From Nitrospira sp. CR1.3 (lineage in GTDB: Bacteria > Nitrospirota > Nitrospiria > Nitrospirales > Nitrospiraceae): a stretch of DNA of 64,000 bases. Positions 25,558 to 33,712 of the stretch are shown here, one piece after another. Below the pieces are notes generated by a model. That model made no database searches and was not told where the DNA came from. It was given only the letters and a program-made list of their open reading frames with translations. The stretch's first letter is position 1, and each line of letters starts with the position of its first letter. The position numbers were made by a program, and so were the translations under genes. The stretch is from assembly GCA_014055525.1 (NCBI GenBank), contig WIAH01000013.1:1-64000 (forward strand), in the 5' to 3' direction.

Positions 25558-26562
25558 TTAGGCCTGTCCGTGGAGAAAGTGTTCCGCCTCTCGAACGTCG
25601 TCTCGGCTTCCGATGATGAGGGGAACTCGTTGATGCAGCTTCTGCGGCTCCACGTCCAGAACTCGTTTCGTTCCCGTACTCGCCAATCCTCCGGCCTGTT
25701 CGACGATGAGCGCCAAGGGATTGGCTTCATAGAGCAACCTCAGTTTGCCTTCGGGCTTTTTCACTTCACCGGGATAAAGATAGATACCCCCGTTCAACAG
25801 CATGCGATGGACATCGGCGACCAGGCAGCCGGAATATCGTCCGCTATAGGGCCTTCCTGTCGCTTTATCCTCCACCTTCAGGTGATCGAAGTATCGTCTC
25901 ATCTCTCCCGTCCACTTCTGATAATTACCCTCGTTCACGGCATACATCTTCCCGCGCGCCGGTATCTTCATGTCCTCATGCGAGAGAAGATACTCGCCAA
26001 GCCCCGGATCCAGCGTAAACCCGTGAACTCCTTTCCCTGCCGTGATCACGAGCATCGTGCTGGGACCGAAGAGCAGATAGCCCGCCGCCACCTGGTCCGT
26101 CCCTTTCCGGAGGAGGTCTCGCTCATTCGGCGGCAGATCGGCACGGGAAGGCGCCACGATGGAAAAGATGGACCCCAACGGCATGTTGACGTCCGTATTG
26201 GACGACCCGTCGAGAGGATCGAACAACACAATGTATGGGACCTGCTGTCGCTCGTTCGAGATGATGACCGGTTTTTCCATTTCCTCGGAGACCAGCGCAC
26301 ACACGACACCGCTCTGTTGGAAAACCCTCACACAGGTTTCGTTGGCGATCTCATCGAGTTTCTTAACTGTTTCGCCCTGGACGTTCGTTTCCCCGGTCGT
26401 ACCCAATACATTGAGCAGGCCGGCCACGCGGAGATCGCGGGAGAGGAGTTTACCGACTAGTCCGACATGGGTGAGAAGGAATGAGAGAGCGGCCAACCCT
26501 CCGGGCACTGCCTCATGGGTGCGGCTGAGAAATTGTTCAAGAGTTTCAGAATGAAGGGCCAT
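25558..26562 (-). CDS. fbp: Fructose-1,6-bisphosphatase class I
   Basis: 334 residues from ATG 26562, beginning MALHSETLEQFLSRTHE as in the family; an extension from 26622 is not conserved. Hydrolyses fructose-1,6-bisphosphate in gluconeogenesis. Metal/phosphate site YIVLFDPLDGSSNTDVNMPLGS and the SGRYSGCLVADVHRMLLNGGIYLYPG region are intact, with a C-terminal LIIGSRDDVREAEHFL. Precedes the aldolase gene. Confidence 0.95.
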   Translation of the reverse strand: MALHSETLEQFLSRTHEAVPGGLAALSFLLTHVGLVGKLLSRDLRVAGLLNVLGTTGETNVQGETVKKLDEIANETCVRVFQQSGVVCALVSEEMEKPVIISNERQQVPYIVLFDPLDGSSNTDVNMPLGSIFSIVAPSRADLPPNERDLLRKGTDQVAAGYLLFGPSTMLVITAGKGVHGFTLDPGLGEYLLSHEDMKIPARGKMYAVNEGNYQKWTGEMRRYFDHLKVEDKATGRPYSGRYSGCLVADVHRMLLNGGIYLYPGEVKKPEGKLRLLYEANPLALIVEQAGGLASTGTKRVLDVEPQKLHQRVPLIIGSRDDVREAEHFLHGQA

Positions 26563-26637
26563 GAATGAGCGGGGATCTATTAATGAGGTGTAATTATAGC
26601 CTGTCTCCAAGGGGGCGGGCAATGAAACATGCAGTGT

Positions 26638-27408
26638 CTATTTCCGAGGGCCGGCGCCGGGAAAACCGCTCACCAAATCGGCCACGACTGAACCGATGAT
26701 GACCTTGGCCTTCATTCGGAGGGGGATCCGCCGGCTATCGTTCGCCAACCAGACGCGGACATTGCCTTGATTCAGAAAGATCCCTTGGAACGGCATGATC
26801 ACCAACAGACGGGCCGCTTCCATTTTTCCCCAGGATCCATCGATCGTTTCCAGTTCCTCGACCCGTACCTCCAGCTTATAGTTTTTCTTGTCATGATGAA
26901 CGTTCAACGATTGAGTTTCTCCCGGCTTCAGCGGCAGTTGGCTGCGCACATAGTATAGGCAGGAGATCGCATCCAGTGTGCCGGGCGGGATGGGCAAGGT
27001 TTCCGAGACTCCGTCCTTCACCGCGGTGACGGTGCCCTCTTTATGGTGAAAGGTATACTCAAAATCGTTCTTCCGCTTCCCCTCGCGGCGACGAAAGGTC
27101 ATGCGCTCCGACTGAAAGCTCTTCGGATCCACCAGCGACTCCACGCGATTGTCGACCGGATAGAACCTCGTCACTTTCGGGCTTGACTGCGCCGTCATGA
27201 GGAGATTGAGCGCGGAGTGTCCACCGCCGTCGGTGCTCTCCACCACCTCCAACACAGCGGTTCCGGCGAGGATATTGAGCCAGGAGAGTTCATAGGTGAG
27301 CCGTTCTCCGGCTTGAACGGGATGAGGAGCAGCACGGTCCTCAGCACCTGCCGGGATCCCGGGTCCGGCGAGTGAGGCGATGATTGCGCCCGTCAGCATC
27401 CACGACAT
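26638..27408 (-). CDS. DUF3108 exported protein
   Basis: About 256 residues with an N-terminal signal segment (LTGAIIASLAGPGIPAGAEDR). The mature part has AGERLTYELSWLNILAGTAVLEV, FYPVDNRVESLVDP, PPGTLDAISCLYYVRSQLPLKPGE and WLANDSRRIPLRMKAKVIIGSVVADL, matching DUF3108, a periplasmic lipid-binding-like fold of unknown function. Start placement is uncertain (27408 preferred over an upstream ATG that would overlap the phosphomannomutase gene). Confidence 0.85.
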   Translation of the reverse strand: MSWMLTGAIIASLAGPGIPAGAEDRAAPHPVQAGERLTYELSWLNILAGTAVLEVVESTDGGGHSALNLLMTAQSSPKVTRFYPVDNRVESLVDPKSFQSERMTFRRREGKRKNDFEYTFHHKEGTVTAVKDGVSETLPIPPGTLDAISCLYYVRSQLPLKPGETQSLNVHHDKKNYKLEVRVEELETIDGSWGKMEAARLLVIMPFQGIFLNQGNVRVWLANDSRRIPLRMKAKVIIGSVVADLVSGFPGAGPRK

Positions 27409-27460
27409 GAAATAAGCAGGATGGACGGATTGGGGAAAGAAGGAGGTCCGGAGCAATGAA

Positions 27461-28861
27461 CTAGTAGCCCAACGATTGCTTGGCGTCGGCCAATTCATGT
27501 TCTACCGTGGACCGGATGGCCTCGAGACGCGCTGGAGTAGCGGCTTCAAACCGCAATACCAACGCCGGTTGGGTATTGGACGCCCTGATCAATCCCCAAC
27601 CATCGTCAAAAATCGCGCGCACCCCGTCTATCGTGACGAGATCTCGGAGAGTGAGTTGATGTCGGCCGATCACCTGTCGCGATTTGAGGTAGCCGGCGAA
27701 TCGCTCATGAACCAGCCTGACTACGTCGAACTTCACGGTATCCGGGATGTCGACTCGAATCTCGGGAGTGACCGATGTCTGCGGAAGATCGGCGACCAAC
27801 GCGGACAGCGGCTTGGGAGTCTTGGAAAGGATTTCCATCAAGCGACAGGAGGCATAGATGGCATCGTCATAGCCGAAGTAGCGGTCGGCGAAGAACATAT
27901 GCCCGGACATCTCACCCGCCAACACCGCCTGTTCGCTCTTCATCTTCGACTTGATCAACGAATGCCCGGTTTTCCACATCACCGGCCTGCCGCCTTTCTT
28001 GGCGATGTCGTCGTACAGGCTCTGAGACGCCTTCACCTCGGAAATGATGGTGCTGCCCGGCTTCGACGCCAGAATGTCGCGCGAATAGACCACCAGCAGA
28101 CGATCCCCCCACAACACCTGTCCCTGTTCGTCGATGGCCCCGATGCGGTCCGCATCACCGTCATAGCCGATCCCGACATCGGCCTTCTGCTCTTTCACGG
28201 CTTCTATCAGGTCATGAAGGTTCTCCATGACGGTCGGATCCGGATGGTGGTTTGGGAACCGCCCATCCAGATCGCAATAAAGTCCGGTGACATGACAGCC
28301 CAATAGCTCAAGAGCCTGTTTTGCCACCAATGCCGCAACTCCATTGCCGCAATCGATAACCACATGCAGCCGTTTGGCATTCACGCCGGCGAAACTCTTT
28401 TTGATATACCCGAGATAGTCGGGAATGATCGGATGCTCAGACAACCGCCCCTTCCCCGAAACGAAGTTGCCGGCCTCCATGATGCGGCGAAGATCTTGAA
28501 TCGATTCGCCGTGGATGGCTTCCTTGCCGACGCAAACCTTGAAACCGTTGTACTCCGCCGCATTGTGGCTGCCGGTAATCATGATGCCCCCGTCAACCGG
28601 CAGCGTGAAGAGAGAGAAGTAGACCAGCGGTGATGGACAAATTCCGATGTCCACGACGTTCAACCCTCCGCCCAGGAGCCCACGGACGAGAGCCTGAAAA
28701 AGACCGGGCGAACTGAGCCTCCCGTCGCGGCCGACGGAGATGGTCTTGACGCCTCGCTCCTTCACATAAGTGCAGTAGGCGCGACCGACCTGCTCGGCAA
28801 TCGCTTCCGTCAGTTCTTCGCCTACTATGCCGCGTAAGTCGTATTCGCGAAAGAGTCCCAT
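27461..28861 (-). CDS. Phosphomannomutase/phosphoglucomutase
   Basis: 466 residues; interconverts hexose 6- and 1-phosphates, supplying mannose-1-phosphate or glucose-1-phosphate for GDP-mannose and dTDP-sugars. Four domains with FREYDLRGIVGEEL at the start, the active-site serine loop MITGSHNAAEYNGFKV, the metal loop GIGYDGDADRIG, GEMSGHMFF for sugar recognition, and a C-terminal phosphate-binding LIRASNTQPALVLRFEA. AlgC/ManB type. Sits downstream of manC, separated by an AAAGTT-type array. Confidence 0.95.
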   Translation of the reverse strand: MGLFREYDLRGIVGEELTEAIAEQVGRAYCTYVKERGVKTISVGRDGRLSSPGLFQALVRGLLGGGLNVVDIGICPSPLVYFSLFTLPVDGGIMITGSHNAAEYNGFKVCVGKEAIHGESIQDLRRIMEAGNFVSGKGRLSEHPIIPDYLGYIKKSFAGVNAKRLHVVIDCGNGVAALVAKQALELLGCHVTGLYCDLDGRFPNHHPDPTVMENLHDLIEAVKEQKADVGIGYDGDADRIGAIDEQGQVLWGDRLLVVYSRDILASKPGSTIISEVKASQSLYDDIAKKGGRPVMWKTGHSLIKSKMKSEQAVLAGEMSGHMFFADRYFGYDDAIYASCRLMEILSKTPKPLSALVADLPQTSVTPEIRVDIPDTVKFDVVRLVHERFAGYLKSRQVIGRHQLTLRDLVTIDGVRAIFDDGWGLIRASNTQPALVLRFEAATPARLEAIRSTVEHELADAKQSLGY

Positions 28862-28868
28862 CTGCCCT

Positions 28869-28994
28869 CGTTAAGTTAGCAAGTTGAAAAGTTTGAAAGT
28901 TGGAAAGTTAGAAAGTTAGAAAGTGCGAAAGTTATTCGAGCATGGGCAATGAACCTATTCGAACTTTTCAACTTTAGCACTTTGGAACTTTAAG
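28869..28994. repeat. AAAGTT-type degenerate repeat array 4
   Basis: Direct units (AAGTTAGCAAGTTGAAAAG, TTTGAAAGTTGGAAAG, TTAGAAAGTTAGAAAGTGCG) on the left and the opposite orientation (CGAACTTTTCAACTTTAGCAC) on the right; AGTTGAAAAGTT and AACTTTTCAACT are exact reverse complements. Its right end provides the last codons and stop of manC. Confidence 0.8.
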
Positions 28995-30476
28995 ACTCCG
29001 CGGCGCTTCGGCGCCGCGGCCATAATCATCCTGAAACCGGACGATATCGTCTTCGCCCAAGTACGGGCCGTTCTGGACTTCGATAATATGCAGCATGTCC
29101 CGACCAGGATTCTCCAGCCTGTGGCGCGTTTCCACCGGAATGGCCGTGCTCTGTCCCACTTGCAGGTCGAACACCTCGTCTCCTCTCGTCACCCGTGCCG
29201 TTCCGGTGATCACCACCCAATGCTCGCTCCGCCGGTGGTGCATCTGAAGCGACAGTCGTCCGCCCGGCTTCACCGTGACACGCTTCACTTTATACCCGTC
29301 ACCCTCTTCGAGAACCGTATAGGAGCCCCATGGACGGTGTACGGTCAGGTGCTCGAGATGCTCCGGCGCGCCCTGTTGCTTCAAGATTTCCACGATTCTC
29401 TTCACGTCCTGAGCGCGCGACTTCGGGCAGACAAGCGTGGCATCCGGGGTATCGACTACGACCATGTCCATGAGGCCGATCGTCGCTACAACACGCCGGT
29501 CTCCATAGACGATCGACCGTTGGCTGCCGAGATCGACGACCCGACCGCCCACGACGTTGCCGGCCTTATCCTTCGGCGCCACTTCGTCGAGACTCCCCCA
29601 ACTTCCGACATCGGACCATTGAAAGCAGACAGGGACAACCGCCGCCTTGCTCGATTTCTCCATCACTCCGGTATCGATAGAAACCGGAGTGAGCGTCCTG
29701 TATTCCTCATCGATCGCGCTTCTGGACGCTCCCGCCCTCATCAGCTCTCGGATCCGCTCAATTCCCTGAGACAGCTTCGGCTGGTGACGTCCGATTTCTT
29801 CCAGGACCGTCGCCGCGCGCCAGACGAACATTCCACTGTTCCAGTAGAAATCCTTCGCCTTTACATATTGCGCAGCCTTGGCGGCGTTGGGCTTTTCCAC
29901 GAATCGGCTCACAGGATGTCCCTTGAGCTTTCCTTCTTTAAGAATCGTCATCTTCTTGTTCGGCCGGATATATCCATAGCCCGTTTCAGGACGGATCGGC
30001 TTGATGCCGAAGGTGACAAGATACCCTTCCATGGCGAGCCGCGACGCCAGTTCGACAGCCGCATTGAAATCCTGCTGACCCTTGACGATGTGATCGGCAG
30101 GGACCACCAGCATGACGGCTTCAGGGTCACGCCGAATGAGTTCCAATGCCACCAGGGCAATGGCAGGAGCCGTGTTCCGCCCTTCCGGTTCCAGCACGAA
30201 ATTGTCTTTGAGCGCGTCCTTCCATTCCCCAAGCTGAATGCGGATCGACTCGGCTTGAGCTGGATTCGTCGAAATCATGACCCGTTCAGCCGGCGCTTCA
30301 TGGACCACCCGCCGCATCGTCTGCTGAATAAGCGTTTCATCTCCGATGATCCGGAGCAGCTGTTTGGGAAACAAGTGTCTGCTCAAGGGCCAGAATCTGG
30401 TTCCGCTGCCCCCCGCCATGATGACGGGATAGAGATGAGGTTCGAGGTTCGAGGTTCGAGGTTTAGGAGATGGCAT
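28974..30476 (-). CDS. manC: Mannose-1-phosphate guanylyltransferase / mannose-6-phosphate isomerase
   Basis: 500-residue bifunctional enzyme for GDP-mannose. The nucleotidyltransferase domain begins YPVIMAGGSGTRFWPLSR, and the C-terminal cupin isomerase domain has VHRPWGSYTVLEEGDGYKVKRV and LQMHHRRSEHWVV. The ATG at 30476 has GGAGG eight bases upstream, so residues about 5-13 (KPRTSNLEPH) are genuinely translated from GTTCGA-type repeat DNA. The end is also unusual: a TTCG-loop hairpin followed by SLKVPKC and a stop read from AAAGTT-type repeat. Confidence 0.95.
   Translation of the reverse strand: MPSPKPRTSNLEPHLYPVIMAGGSGTRFWPLSRHLFPKQLLRIIGDETLIQQTMRRVVHEAPAERVMISTNPAQAESIRIQLGEWKDALKDNFVLEPEGRNTAPAIALVALELIRRDPEAVMLVVPADHIVKGQQDFNAAVELASRLAMEGYLVTFGIKPIRPETGYGYIRPNKKMTILKEGKLKGHPVSRFVEKPNAAKAAQYVKAKDFYWNSGMFVWRAATVLEEIGRHQPKLSQGIERIRELMRAGASRSAIDEEYRTLTPVSIDTGVMEKSSKAAVVPVCFQWSDVGSWGSLDEVAPKDKAGNVVGGRVVDLGSQRSIVYGDRRVVATIGLMDMVVVDTPDATLVCPKSRAQDVKRIVEILKQQGAPEHLEHLTVHRPWGSYTVLEEGDGYKVKRVTVKPGGRLSLQMHHRRSEHWVVITGTARVTRGDEVFDLQVGQSTAIPVETRHRLENPGRDMLHIIEVQNGPYLGEDDIVRFQDDYGRGAEAPRSLKVPKC
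28998..29019 (-). terminator. TTCG/CGAA-loop hairpin at the 3' end of manC
   Basis: CCGCGGCGC and GCGCCGCGG are perfect 9-base arms around TTCG (CGAA in the mRNA). The stem ends about 24 bases before the manC stop. It could be a former terminator now inside the coding region after repeat insertion moved the stop downstream. There is no T-tract. Confidence 0.4.
30438..30471. repeat. GTTCGA-type repeat array 1 (inside manC 5' end)
   Basis: GAGGTTCGAGGTTCGAGGTT: a nearly perfect 7-base unit (GGTTCGA) repeated three to four times. It is read in the opposite direction as codons for PRTSNLEP near the manC N-terminus. Confidence 0.8.
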
Positions 30477-30502
30477 GAGCGGAGCCTCCGGATTGTGGAA
30501 CG

Positions 30503-31084
30503 CTACCGAGAACGTCGAACGCCGAACGTCGAACGGCGAACCTCATACGCCGAACTCTGGGCCTGGAGAATCATGTCGATAATTTCTCTGACGGCCCCTT
30601 CGCCGCCCTTCTTGCGACAGACATAATCAACAACGGCCGTCACTTGCGAGACCCCATCCGCCGGGGAAGCCGAAAATCCCACTGCCTTCAGCGTCTCCAG
30701 GTCGTTGATGTCGTCGCCGATATAGGCGACGCGGTCCAGCGTCAGTCCATGCCGCTCCGCCATCTCTCGCACCAGCGCCAGTTTGTCCATCACGCCCTGA
30801 TGGACTTCCGGAATCGCCAGTTTCTCGCCGCGCCTGGCGACCAGCTTGGTCCGCTCCTGGGTGACGATCGCCGTCAGAATTCCCGCTCGCTGCAAGAGCT
30901 TGATGCCCATTCCGTCGCGTGTATTGAACTTTTTCCATTCATCCCCTGATTCGGAATAGTACATGCCGGCATCCGTCATGACGCCGTCTACATCGGTCGC
31001 AAAGAGGCGAATGTTCCTTAATCTGGCTGCCGAAGCATTCCTTGGAGGTTTTCTGTGGCTGCGCCCGGTTCTGCGAGACGTCAT
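30503..31084 (-). CDS. KdsC-like HAD phosphatase
   Basis: 193 residues; HAD-superfamily phosphatase of the KdsC/YrbI group, which removes phosphate from KDO-8-P or related sugar acids. Motifs: LFATDVDGVMTDAGMYYS (nucleophile Asp), AIVTQERTKLV, GVMDKLALV, and VAYIGDDINDLE with the metal Asp residues. No KDO synthase is visible nearby, so the substrate may be another 2-keto sugar phosphate. The last 14 residues (YEVRRSTFGVRRSR) and stop are encoded by GTTCGA-type repeat, foreign to the family. Confidence 0.88.
   Translation of the reverse strand: MTSRRTGRSHRKPPRNASAARLRNIRLFATDVDGVMTDAGMYYSESGDEWKKFNTRDGMGIKLLQRAGILTAIVTQERTKLVARRGEKLAIPEVHQGVMDKLALVREMAERHGLTLDRVAYIGDDINDLETLKAVGFSASPADGVSQVTAVVDYVCRKKGGEGAVREIIDMILQAQSSAYEVRRSTFGVRRSR
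30507..30558. repeat. GTTCGA-type repeat array 2
   Basis: GAACGTCGAACGCCGAACGT and CGAACGGCGAACCTC: 7-10-base units centred on CGAAC. It lies between manC and the KdsC-like gene and encodes the C-terminus of the latter. Confidence 0.8.
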
Positions 31085-31199
31085 ATTCGATCTACGGAAA
31101 CATCATTAGACCGCTCACATGGTCATCATACCGACTCGGCGCGGCGCTGCAAACAAAAAATCATTGGCGGCACGAAATGCAGGCGAATTCTTTGCTCGG

Positions 31200-32051
31200 C
31201 TATCTCGCGGCGGCGGCAGGGCGGGACGCGTGCTTCATGAACCGATCCAGCGCGTCGCGCCAATGAGGCAGGGGACTGCGAACCGTGCTGAGGCGAGTGT
31301 GGGCCAGCACACTGTAAGGCGGTCGTCTCGCCAGGCGCCCTGACTGAGCGGTGCTGATGGGGCGAACGACGACGGATGACTCCATGAGTTTGACGATCGC
31401 CTCGGCGAATTCGTGCCATGTCGCGTCTCCGGTATTCGTGACGTGGCAGATCCCCCGGAGATCGCTCGTGGCCAAGTCGCTCAGGGCATGGGCGAGATCG
31501 TCGGCGAACGTCGGACATCCCCGCTGATCGGCCACGACCTCGAGCACCGGCTTCTCACCGGCCAACCGCATGACGGTCTTCACAAAATTGTTCCCCGTAT
31601 GACCGTACAGCCAGGCCGTGCGCACGATGAGAGAGTTCTCGCACTGCTGGACAGCTGCCATTTCTCCTTCCCGTTTCGACCGGCCGTACATGTTGATGGG
31701 ATTCGCCTGGTCCTCTTCATGATACGGCGTGACTTTTGCGCCATCGAACACATAGTCTGTCGAGAGATAGATGAGCCTGGCATGAACCCTCTGCGCCGCT
31801 CGCGCTACAGCCAAAGTACCTCGCACATTGACGGCCCTGGCCTGATCCGGTTCCCGCTCTGCCCCGTCCACATTGGTATAGGCGCCGGCGTGCAGAACGA
31901 CATCCGGCCTGGCTTCCACGATCTGATTCTCGCAGGAGGAAGCGGTGAGATCGAATTCAGGCAGATCCATCAGGATGAGCGTATCTGCTTTGAGACATTG
32001 CTGGAGCGCCGATCCGAGCTGGCCTTGTGCGCCGGTGATTAAGATACGCAT
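31200..32051 (-). CDS. rfbD: dTDP-4-dehydrorhamnose reductase
   Basis: 283 residues from ATG 32051 (MRILITGAQGQLG). Last step of dTDP-L-rhamnose synthesis. Rossmann GAQGQLG, LIYLSTDYVFDGAK, and the YGRSKREGE catalytic Tyr/Lys are present. A longer frame to 32120 would add residues read from GTTCGA-type repeat DNA (KTSNIRTSND) without a ribosome binding site. It forms the dTDP-rhamnose set with rfbB and rfbA; rfbC (the 3,5-epimerase) is not in this window. Confidence 0.94.
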   Translation of the reverse strand: MRILITGAQGQLGSALQQCLKADTLILMDLPEFDLTASSCENQIVEARPDVVLHAGAYTNVDGAEREPDQARAVNVRGTLAVARAAQRVHARLIYLSTDYVFDGAKVTPYHEEDQANPINMYGRSKREGEMAAVQQCENSLIVRTAWLYGHTGNNFVKTVMRLAGEKPVLEVVADQRGCPTFADDLAHALSDLATSDLRGICHVTNTGDATWHEFAEAIVKLMESSVVVRPISTAQSGRLARRPPYSVLAHTRLSTVRSPLPHWRDALDRFMKHASRPAAAAR

Positions 32052-32055
32052 TTTA

Positions 32056-32175
32056 TAATCGTTCGATGTTCGAATGTTCGATGTTTTAGAGCTATGGAAC
32101 CGGCGTTGAATCCCAAACATCGAACCCCGAACGCCGAACCATCAATTGCTAACATCGAACTTCGAACCTCGAACT
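32056..32175. repeat. GTTCGA-type repeat array 3
   Basis: CGTTCGATGTTCGAATGTTC near 32060 and the opposite orientation AACATCGAACTTCGAACCTC near 32150, with CCCCGAACGCCGAACC between. It occupies the rfbB-rfbD gap and starts directly at the rfbB stop codon. Confidence 0.8.
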
Positions 32176-33196
32176 ATTTCCCACCCGCATCCAAGAGTCG
32201 TTTGCCATACATCTCTTCATAATAGGCGCGGAACTCTCCGGACTTGATCTTTCTCCACCAGGATTCATTCGTGCGGTACCACTCAACCGTGGCTCTCAGA
32301 CCCACATCGAACGGTACAGTTGGTTTCCAGCCAAGCTGCCTCACCTTCCCGCAATCCACTGCGTAGCGTCGATCATGGCCGGGACGGTCATGGACGAATC
32401 GGATGAGGTTTCTCGGTTTGTTCAGGTAAGCCAGCATCTGTTCGGCCACGGTAATATTCTCCCGCTCATTTCCTCCGCCGACGTTGTAGACATGCCCCGG
32501 CTCTCCTTGGAGAAAGACGTGCTCGATTGCCGCGCAATGGTCCTCGACCGCGAGCCAATCCCGGCGTTGGCGTCCGTCCCCATAGAGCGGGAGCGGCTGA
32601 TCGTCGATCGCGTTGGTGACGAAAAGCGGGATGAACTTCTCCGGGTACTGATTGGGTCCGTACGTATTGCTTCCGCGCGTGACCACCACCGGAAAACGGA
32701 AGGTCGTCCAATAGCTCAAGGCCAACAAGTCCCCTCCAGCCTTGCTGGCCGAATAGGGGCTCCGTGGCGCTAGTTGATCGTCTTCCGTTGAACTTCCGGT
32801 TTCCACGCTCCCGTAGACTTCGTCGGTGCTCACCTGGAGAAACCGCAGGACCCCGGCGCGCCGGGATTCCTCGATCAGGACACCGGTTCCGACGACATCC
32901 GTGCGCGCGAAACTTCCCGGATCCAGGATGGACCGGTCGACATGGGTCTCCGCCGCGGCATTGATAACCCCTTCAATCCGATGTTCGCGCAAGAGGCGCT
33001 CGACCAACGGCTGATCGGCAATGTCCCCATGGACGAAGCGATAGGACGCTTTTCCTTCGAGATCTTTGACGTTAGCGGGATTACCGGAATACTTCAGCGC
33101 ATCCAGGTTGACCACTTCGTGACCGCCCTGAACGACCAGGCGACGGACCAGATGTGATCCGATAAAGCCCGCACCGCCGGTTACAAGAATCTTCAT
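32174..33196 (-). CDS. rfbB: dTDP-glucose 4,6-dehydratase
   Basis: 340 residues. Converts dTDP-glucose to dTDP-4-keto-6-deoxyglucose. NAD-binding GGAGFIGSHLVRRL, VSTDEVYGSVE with catalytic Asp/Glu, YSASKAGGDLLAL with Tyr/Lys, and the NTYGPNQYPEKFIPLF substrate region are intact. Its promoter side and stop are both flanked by GTTCGA-type repeats, and no ribosome binding site is evident. Confidence 0.96.
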   Translation of the reverse strand: MKILVTGGAGFIGSHLVRRLVVQGGHEVVNLDALKYSGNPANVKDLEGKASYRFVHGDIADQPLVERLLREHRIEGVINAAAETHVDRSILDPGSFARTDVVGTGVLIEESRRAGVLRFLQVSTDEVYGSVETGSSTEDDQLAPRSPYSASKAGGDLLALSYWTTFRFPVVVTRGSNTYGPNQYPEKFIPLFVTNAIDDQPLPLYGDGRQRRDWLAVEDHCAAIEHVFLQGEPGHVYNVGGGNERENITVAEQMLAYLNKPRNLIRFVHDRPGHDRRYAVDCGKVRQLGWKPTVPFDVGLRATVEWYRTNESWWRKIKSGEFRAYYEEMYGKRLLDAGGK

Positions 33197-33282
33197 GAAA
33201 GTTCGAGGTAAAGCGTTTGACGTTCAGCGTTCAAGGTTTGGCGTTCGAGGTTCGGGGTTCAATGTTCGAGGTTCAGGATGAC
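33197..33282. repeat. GTTCGA-type repeat array 4
   Basis: GTTCGAGGTAAAGCG, then GACGTTCAGCGTTCAAGGTT, TGGCGTTCGAGGTTCGGGG and CAATGTTCGAGGTTCAGG. It overlaps the 3' end of the second four-helix-bundle gene and supplies its last residues (PEPRTLNPEPRTPNLER). Confidence 0.8.
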
Positions 33283-33667
33283 AAGATTCCGTCGTATTGG
33301 GCTTCTTGTGATTCCGGAGATACTGTACGAAAGCGAAAGTCATTGATTTGACCTTTCCTGCTTCTTCGCACGCCTTTGCAAAGCTATCTTGAGAGATATA
33401 GCCCTGATCGAGCGCAACATACAAATGACTTTGAAGTTCCGATGCTGATCGAAGAGCGTAGTAGAGAAATTGAATGAATTCGGCGTTGGACCGTGAGTCG
33501 AAACCCTCAGAAATGTTGGCCATGATAGAAACGGCCGCTCTTCGCACCTGATCTCGTAGAGCCAGATCTTTTGCAAATTGTCCGTTGTTGCTGAGAGCAT
33601 ACGTGCCTTTACACAATTCTCTGGCAACCTGCCAAGCCTGAATGTCTTCAAAGCGAGTGATCTTCAA
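33224..33667 (-). CDS. Four-helix-bundle protein (23S rRNA-IVP family), copy 2
   Basis: 147 residues; FEDIQAWQVARELCKGTYAL, LALRDQVRRAAVSIMANISEGFDSRS, EFIQFLYYALRSASELQSHLYVALDQGYI match the same family as copy 1. Probable TTG start at 33667 with AAGGGA upstream. The final 17 or so residues come from GTTCGA-type repeat. It interrupts the rfbA-rfbB pair, a place where no unrelated gene is expected, and is bracketed by repeats on both sides. Confidence 0.9.
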   Translation of the reverse strand: MKITRFEDIQAWQVARELCKGTYALSNNGQFAKDLALRDQVRRAAVSIMANISEGFDSRSNAEFIQFLYYALRSASELQSHLYVALDQGYISQDSFAKACEEAGKVKSMTFAFVQYLRNHKKPNTTESCHPEPRTLNPEPRTPNLER

Positions 33668-33671
33668 TCCC

Positions 33672-33712
33672 TTACACCTCGAATGTCGAACCTAGAACAT
33701 CGAACTTCAATC
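33672..33712. repeat. GTTCGA-type repeat array 5
   Basis: ACCTCGAATGTCGAACCTAG followed by AACATCGAACTTC. It starts at the rfbA stop codon and ends just before the four-helix-bundle gene start. Confidence 0.75.

Noticed and set aside
29088..30626. Long plus-strand frame opposite manC
   Set aside because: It is the antisense shadow of a confidently identified enzyme; composition and motifs fit the minus strand only.
31200..32120. N-terminal extension of RfbD to 32120
   Set aside because: The added residues derive from GTTCGA-type repeat DNA and there is no ribosome binding site; the MRILITG start fits the family.
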